This document shows, piece after piece, positions 33,015 to 33,119 of a stretch of DNA of 33,119 nucleotides. A program made the translations under genes and the position numbers. The first letter of the stretch is position 1. Every line of letters begins with the position of its first letter. This stretch comes from Alphaproteobacteria bacterium. Its GTDB lineage: Bacteria; Pseudomonadota; Alphaproteobacteria; UBA8366; GCA-2717185. The notes under the pieces are model-generated. The model saw only the letters and a list, made by a program, of their open reading frames with translations, ran no database searches and was not told the DNA's origin. The stretch lies in the NCBI GenBank assembly GCA_040905865.1, contig JBBDQU010000037.1, positions 1-33,119 of the forward strand, written 5' to 3'.

Positions 33015-33046
33015 TCCGGGACGCATTTGCGCCCGGTATAGCGAAG

Positions 33047-33067
33047 GGGGAGGTTTCGGCCTCCCCT
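33047..33067 (+). terminator. Weakened terminator after Bug copy 2
   Basis: GGGGAGG and CCTCCCC form a 7-bp stem with the 7-base loop TTTCGGC. It is the counterpart of the terminator after copy 1, but the eighth pair is lost and no T-run follows. It is probably less efficient. Confidence 0.55.
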
Positions 33068-33078
33068 CAGACCGCTGA

Positions 33079-33109
33079 CAAACCCCTCGCCTTTGGTGAG
33101 GGGTTTGTG
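33079..33109. terminator. Long hairpin at the right edge
   Basis: ACAAACCCCTC and GAGGGGTTTGT form a perfect 11-bp stem, extended by a G-T and two C-G pairs to a TTT loop. No long T-run follows on the + strand, but the arms themselves carry AAA/TTT. It may back up the weak terminator before it or serve a convergent gene beyond the window. Confidence 0.55.
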
Positions 33110-33119
33110 ATTCAATGCG

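Noticed and set aside
1-33119. CRISPR array, tRNA, rRNA or prophage
   Set aside because: I found no regularly spaced repeats, cloverleaf sequences, rRNA blocks or phage structural genes by reading both strands.

Overview
The window looks like a chromosomal segment of a GC-rich alphaproteobacterium, probably of Rhodospirillales-like affinity. That placement is inferred from base composition and gene families; there is no rRNA or other marker gene to fix it. Most of the window is metabolic and transport genes. I see no tRNA, rRNA, CRISPR array, prophage or complete insertion sequence.

Left part (1-8.0 kb): a gene-free edge with a repeat-like palindrome, a GNAT acetyltransferase, a convergent DUF3883 nuclease-like gene, a PRISE-type short-chain reductase and a divergent sulfatase. 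An AT-rich SEC-C/PD-(D/E)xK-like gene follows, flanked by near-identical 16-bp direct repeats, which suggests an acquired insert. Then come yaaA and a YdjM-type membrane hydrolase.

Middle (8.0-19.7 kb): two TauD/TfdA dioxygenases and a cupin-like gene. The second dioxygenase has an in-frame TGA exactly where its family has the Trp of the W-H-T-D iron motif. Next are a DMT exporter, a chromate transporter with a PadR regulator and repeat-rich operator, and a luciferase-like flavin oxidoreductase. A leftward cluster encodes a class I amidotransferase, a PuuB-like FAD oxidase, a PuuA-like glutamine synthetase and an ornithine decarboxylase-type enzyme. Together these suggest polyamine formation and gamma-glutamyl polyamine turnover.

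Right-middle (19.9-22.0 kb): the most notable locus. A 479-residue protein with an N-terminal thioredoxin fold (C-P-T-C) is followed after 2 nt by a gene whose obvious reading frame ends at a TGA. Reading through that TGA gives a 176-residue protein with a U-G-S-C motif. A hairpin starting 11 nt after the TGA closely resembles the E. coli fdhF SECIS. This is best read as a UGSC-family selenoprotein that ordinary gene calling truncates or misses.

Right part (22-33.1 kb): a hybrid histidine kinase, a 2OG-Fe(II) oxygenase, an amphi-Trp protein, a TerB/DUF533 protein, a PmtA-like methyltransferase, two exported proteins, an MFS transporter, and two tandem Bug/TctC-type periplasmic binding proteins. 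The two Bug genes share a 635-bp block that I read as identical, between more diverged flanks, which points to gene conversion.
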